Assembly (NCBI RefSeq): GCF_017161425.1
Contig: NZ_CP071057.1
Location: 1,178,001-1,242,000, forward strand
Reading direction: 5' to 3'
DNA: 64,000 nt
Origin: Marinicauda algicola
GTDB lineage: Bacteria > Pseudomonadota > Alphaproteobacteria > Caulobacterales > Maricaulaceae
The number at the start of each line of letters is the position of its first letter. The first letter of the stretch is position 1. The notes under the pieces were generated by a model. It worked only from the letters and a program-made list of their open reading frames with translations, did not search any database and had not been told where the DNA came from. Made by a program: the position numbers and the translations under genes. Shown here piece after piece: positions 61,967 through 64,000 of this stretch.

Positions 61967-62713
61967 ATGATCAAGTCCGTCATCGCCGCGGCCCCGGTTC
62001 GCAACACGATTGCCGCGCTCGTCGCCGGCTACATGAAGCTCGTCAAGCACACCGTGCGCTGGGAGGTGCACGGGCGTCAGCATGTCGAGACGCACTGGAA
62101 GAATCCCAAGGGGGTCATCCTCGCCTTCTGGCATGGCCGGCTGATGGGGGCGATCTCCACCTGGCCGGTGCCTCTGCAGCCGGTCAAGGTGCTGGTGTCG
62201 CGCTCGTCTCACGGCGATCTCATCACCAGGACCGCCGACATGCTCGGCGTCGGCACCATCCGCGGCTCGTCGCGCAACCGCAAGAAACTCGACAAGGACA
62301 AGGGCGGGGCCGAGGCCTACCCGCAGATGGTCTCGTTCGTGAAGAGCGGGGGCTGCATGGGCCTCACCCCGGACGGGCCGCGCGGGCCGCGCTACCGTGC
62401 CGCGCCGGGGGCGGCCAGGCTGGCACTCGATACCGGGGCGAACGTCCTCATCATGGGCTGGTCGACGCGCTGGCGCATCGTGTTCAAGTCCTGGGACCGG
62501 GTGATCCTGCCGCTGCCCTTCTCCAAGGGAGTGATCGTGTGGGGCGAGCCGGTCGAACCGGCCTCCGGGAGCGACGAGGCTGAAGCGATCGAACAGACGC
62601 GCCGGACGATCGAGGACCGGCTCGTCGCCGCCAATGCGCAGGCCGATGCCGCATGCGGGGTGCGCCCCATCGAACCGGCTCCCGCTCCCGAGCCGGGCCT
62701 ACGCGGCGCTTGA
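61967..62713 (+). CDS. DUF374 lysophospholipid-acyltransferase-like protein, copy 1
   Basis: This 248-residue protein of the DUF374 family is related to acyltransferases of lipid A synthesis. The FWHGR box (catalytic-type H) in ILAFWHGRLMGA and LTPDGPRGPRYR are the conserved segments. RGSSRNRKK lies between them. It could acylate or transfer a lipid on the LPS core precursor. It is followed by a paralog in tandem with the same two motifs, so a gene duplication occurred here. Confidence 0.82.
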   Translation: MIKSVIAAAPVRNTIAALVAGYMKLVKHTVRWEVHGRQHVETHWKNPKGVILAFWHGRLMGAISTWPVPLQPVKVLVSRSSHGDLITRTADMLGVGTIRGSSRNRKKLDKDKGGAEAYPQMVSFVKSGGCMGLTPDGPRGPRYRAAPGAARLALDTGANVLIMGWSTRWRIVFKSWDRVILPLPFSKGVIVWGEPVEPASGSDEAEAIEQTRRTIEDRLVAANAQADAACGVRPIEPAPAPEPGLRGA

Positions 62714-62745
62714 TTTTCCCGGCGCGGCGGGCAAGCAAGGAGGCC

Positions 62746-63483
62746 ATGCTCAAGGCCATCCTGTTTTCGCGCCCGGTCCAGACGGCGTTTGCCGCAGCCC
62801 TCGCGGGCTATATGAGCCTCGTCAAGCACACCACACGCTGGCAGCGCTCGGGCCTGGAGCCGATGGAGGCCATCTGGGAGTCCGGCGAGGGTGTCGTCGG
62901 CTGCGTCTGGCACGGGCGCGTGCTGATGACCATCGCCGCCTGGCCGAAGGACGCCCAGCCCGCCTCCATCCTCATCTCCCGCTCGCGCGAAGGCGAGGTG
63001 GTCGCCAAGGTGGCTGCCCTTCACCAGATCGGCACCGTGCGCGGCTCCTCGCGCAATCAGAAAAAGACGAAGGAAAAGGGGAGCTTGAGCGCATTTCGTG
63101 AGATGGTGCGGCATGTCGAGGCAGGCGGCTGCATGGCGCTGACGCCGGACGGACCGCGGGGACCGCGCTACCGCGCGACGCTCGGGGCGATCAAGCTCGC
63201 CCGCGCGACCGGCGCCCCGCTCGTCCTGCTCGGCTGGTCGACGCGCGCGCGCATCGTGGTGTCGTCCTGGGATCGCTTCGTCCTGCCCCTGCCCTTTTCC
63301 AAGGGAGCGATCGTGTGGGGCGAGCCGCTGCACGTGCCCGCCGATGCCGATGCCGAAACCCTTGAAGCCTGCCGCAAACGGCTCGAAGACCGTCTGGTCG
63401 CCGCGACGCAGGAGGCCGAACGCCTGTGCGGCGCGGACCTGATCGAACCGGCCGAGGCCACCGCCCAGGAGCGCCCCGCGTGA
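62746..63483 (+). CDS. DUF374 lysophospholipid-acyltransferase-like protein, copy 2
   Basis: This 245-residue paralog of the preceding gene has VVGCVWHGRVLMT and LTPDGPRGPRYR intact. The copies share RGSSRN, the second motif and the ending LPLPFSKG and VWGEP, but differ strongly in between. AAGGAGG lies upstream of the ATG. The stop overlaps the waaA start (GTGA), so it is coupled to Kdo transfer. Confidence 0.82.
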   Translation: MLKAILFSRPVQTAFAAALAGYMSLVKHTTRWQRSGLEPMEAIWESGEGVVGCVWHGRVLMTIAAWPKDAQPASILISRSREGEVVAKVAALHQIGTVRGSSRNQKKTKEKGSLSAFREMVRHVEAGGCMALTPDGPRGPRYRATLGAIKLARATGAPLVLLGWSTRARIVVSSWDRFVLPLPFSKGAIVWGEPLHVPADADAETLEACRKRLEDRLVAATQEAERLCGADLIEPAEATAQERPA

Positions 63484-64000
63484 CCCTTCCCACCGGCCTT
63501 ACCCTCTACCGCCTGGCGATGGCTGCGGCCGGCCCGTTCCTGCCGGCCGTACTCGCCCGGCGGACCCGCGCGGGCAAGGAGGATCCGGCGCGCAGCCCGG
63601 AACGCCGCGGACTGGCGAGCCTGCCCCGTCCCGCAGGCCGGCTGGTCTGGATCCACGGGGCCAGCGTCGGGGAGAGCCTCGTTGCGCTCACCCTGGCCGA
63701 GCGCCTGACCGGCCGCGATGGCGGTATTCACGTGCTCGTCACGTCGGGCACACGCACGTCGGCGAACCTCGTCGCCGAACGCAAGGGCATCCGCGTGCTG
63801 CACCAGTATGTGCCGGTCGACCGGCTCGACTGGGTGCGCCGCTTCCTCGATCACTGGCAGCCCGACCTCGCCGTCTTTGCCGAGAGCGAGCTGTGGCCCA
63901 ACCTGGTCATCGAGACCGCGCGGGCCGGCACGCCGATGGCCCTGGTCAATGCGCGCATGAACGAGGCATCGCTGAAGAGCTGGCGGCGCTGGGGCGCCAG
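63480..64000 (+). CDS. waaA: 3-Deoxy-D-manno-octulosonic acid transferase, N-terminal part
   Basis: The gene runs off the right edge; 173 codons are visible. The GTG start overlaps the DUF374 copy 2 stop. LVWIHGASVGESLVALTLAERL is the WaaA (KdtA) signature (the catalytic Glu in ASVGE). VPVDRLDWVRRFLDHWQPDLAVFAESELWPNLV is the next conserved block. WaaA transfers Kdo from CMP-Kdo to lipid IVA at the inner membrane. With the MsbA-like exporter and DUF374 genes it makes a lipopolysaccharide core cluster. Confidence 0.92.
   Translation, partial: MTLPTGLTLYRLAMAAAGPFLPAVLARRTRAGKEDPARSPERRGLASLPRPAGRLVWIHGASVGESLVALTLAERLTGRDGGIHVLVTSGTRTSANLVAERKGIRVLHQYVPVDRLDWVRRFLDHWQPDLAVFAESELWPNLVIETARAGTPMALVNARMNEASLKSWRRWGA

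Overview
The window is GC-rich, densely packed DNA from an alphaproteobacterium. The best match is a stalked or budding marine relative of Caulobacter, Maricaulis or Hyphomonas. The support is the flagellin/FlaF/FlbT block with sigma-54 (GG-N10-GC) promoters, an FlmG-like flagellin glycosyltransferase, a pseudaminic-acid (flm/pse) cluster with CtrA-like boxes, a TonB-receptor-centred sugar locus, and many ATGA or TGATG gene overlaps. Genus and species cannot be fixed from the sequence alone.

Layout. (1) 1-2.8 kb: the C-terminal end of a fumarase/aspartase-superfamily lyase, an M14 carboxypeptidase-like lipoprotein and a GH16 glucanase. (2) 2.8-16.2 kb: a beta-glucan (laminarin-type) utilisation locus. 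It holds the minus-strand unit GH16 - GH3 - MFS sugar porter - SGLT symporter, a LacI-type regulator, a large TonB-dependent receptor and a divergent tryptophan-halogenase-like flavoenzyme. The SGLT gene is followed, with a TGATG overlap, by only the first ~22 codons of glucose-6-phosphate dehydrogenase (zwf), so an Entner-Doudoroff operon was cut here. (3) 16.2-24.2 kb: the minus-strand unit GST - DUF3604 - PpiC-like - HupE/UreJ-like, and the divergent unit TetR - GST - DsbA/HCCA isomerase, separated by a 15-bp-arm inverted repeat. (4) 24.5 kb: tRNA-Phe, then a second TonB receptor and a convergent alginate-export-like porin. (5) 28.9-40.7 kb: nonulosonic (pseudaminic) acid biosynthesis, with PseF-, PseB-, PseI-, PseC- and PseG-like enzymes and a pseudaminic-associated methylase. 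Embedded in it is an uncharacterised chain of ATP-grasp, deacetylase-like, frameshifted DegT aminotransferase and DRE-TIM aldolase genes. (6) 40.8-47.4 kb: three flagellins, each with a sigma-54 promoter and with a nearby terminator, then FlaG, FlaF, FlbT and FlmG. (7) 47.5-64 kb: mostly housekeeping genes: MoxR and VWA, Nudix, GST, chorismate mutase, HPt, MaoC, tyrosine catabolism (hpd, maiA and a MarR regulator), PmbA/TldE, CysQ-like, DUF4170, an MsbA-like ABC exporter, a phosphatase, two tandem DUF374 acyltransferase-like genes and the start of waaA (Kdo transferase).

How the parts fit. In the glucan locus, surface and periplasmic hydrolases (two GH16 and one GH3) would cut beta-glucan to glucose. 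The TonB receptor brings oligosaccharides across the outer membrane and the two permeases import the sugars. A repeated TTGTC/GACAA element in both control regions is a likely regulator-binding site. In the flagellar half, the pseudaminic enzymes would make CMP-pseudaminic acid, FlmG would transfer it to the three flagellins in the cytoplasm, and FlbT/FlaF would control flagellin expression and secretion. The acetyltransferase PseH was not found in the window. No CRISPR array, insertion sequence, integrase or rRNA was seen.
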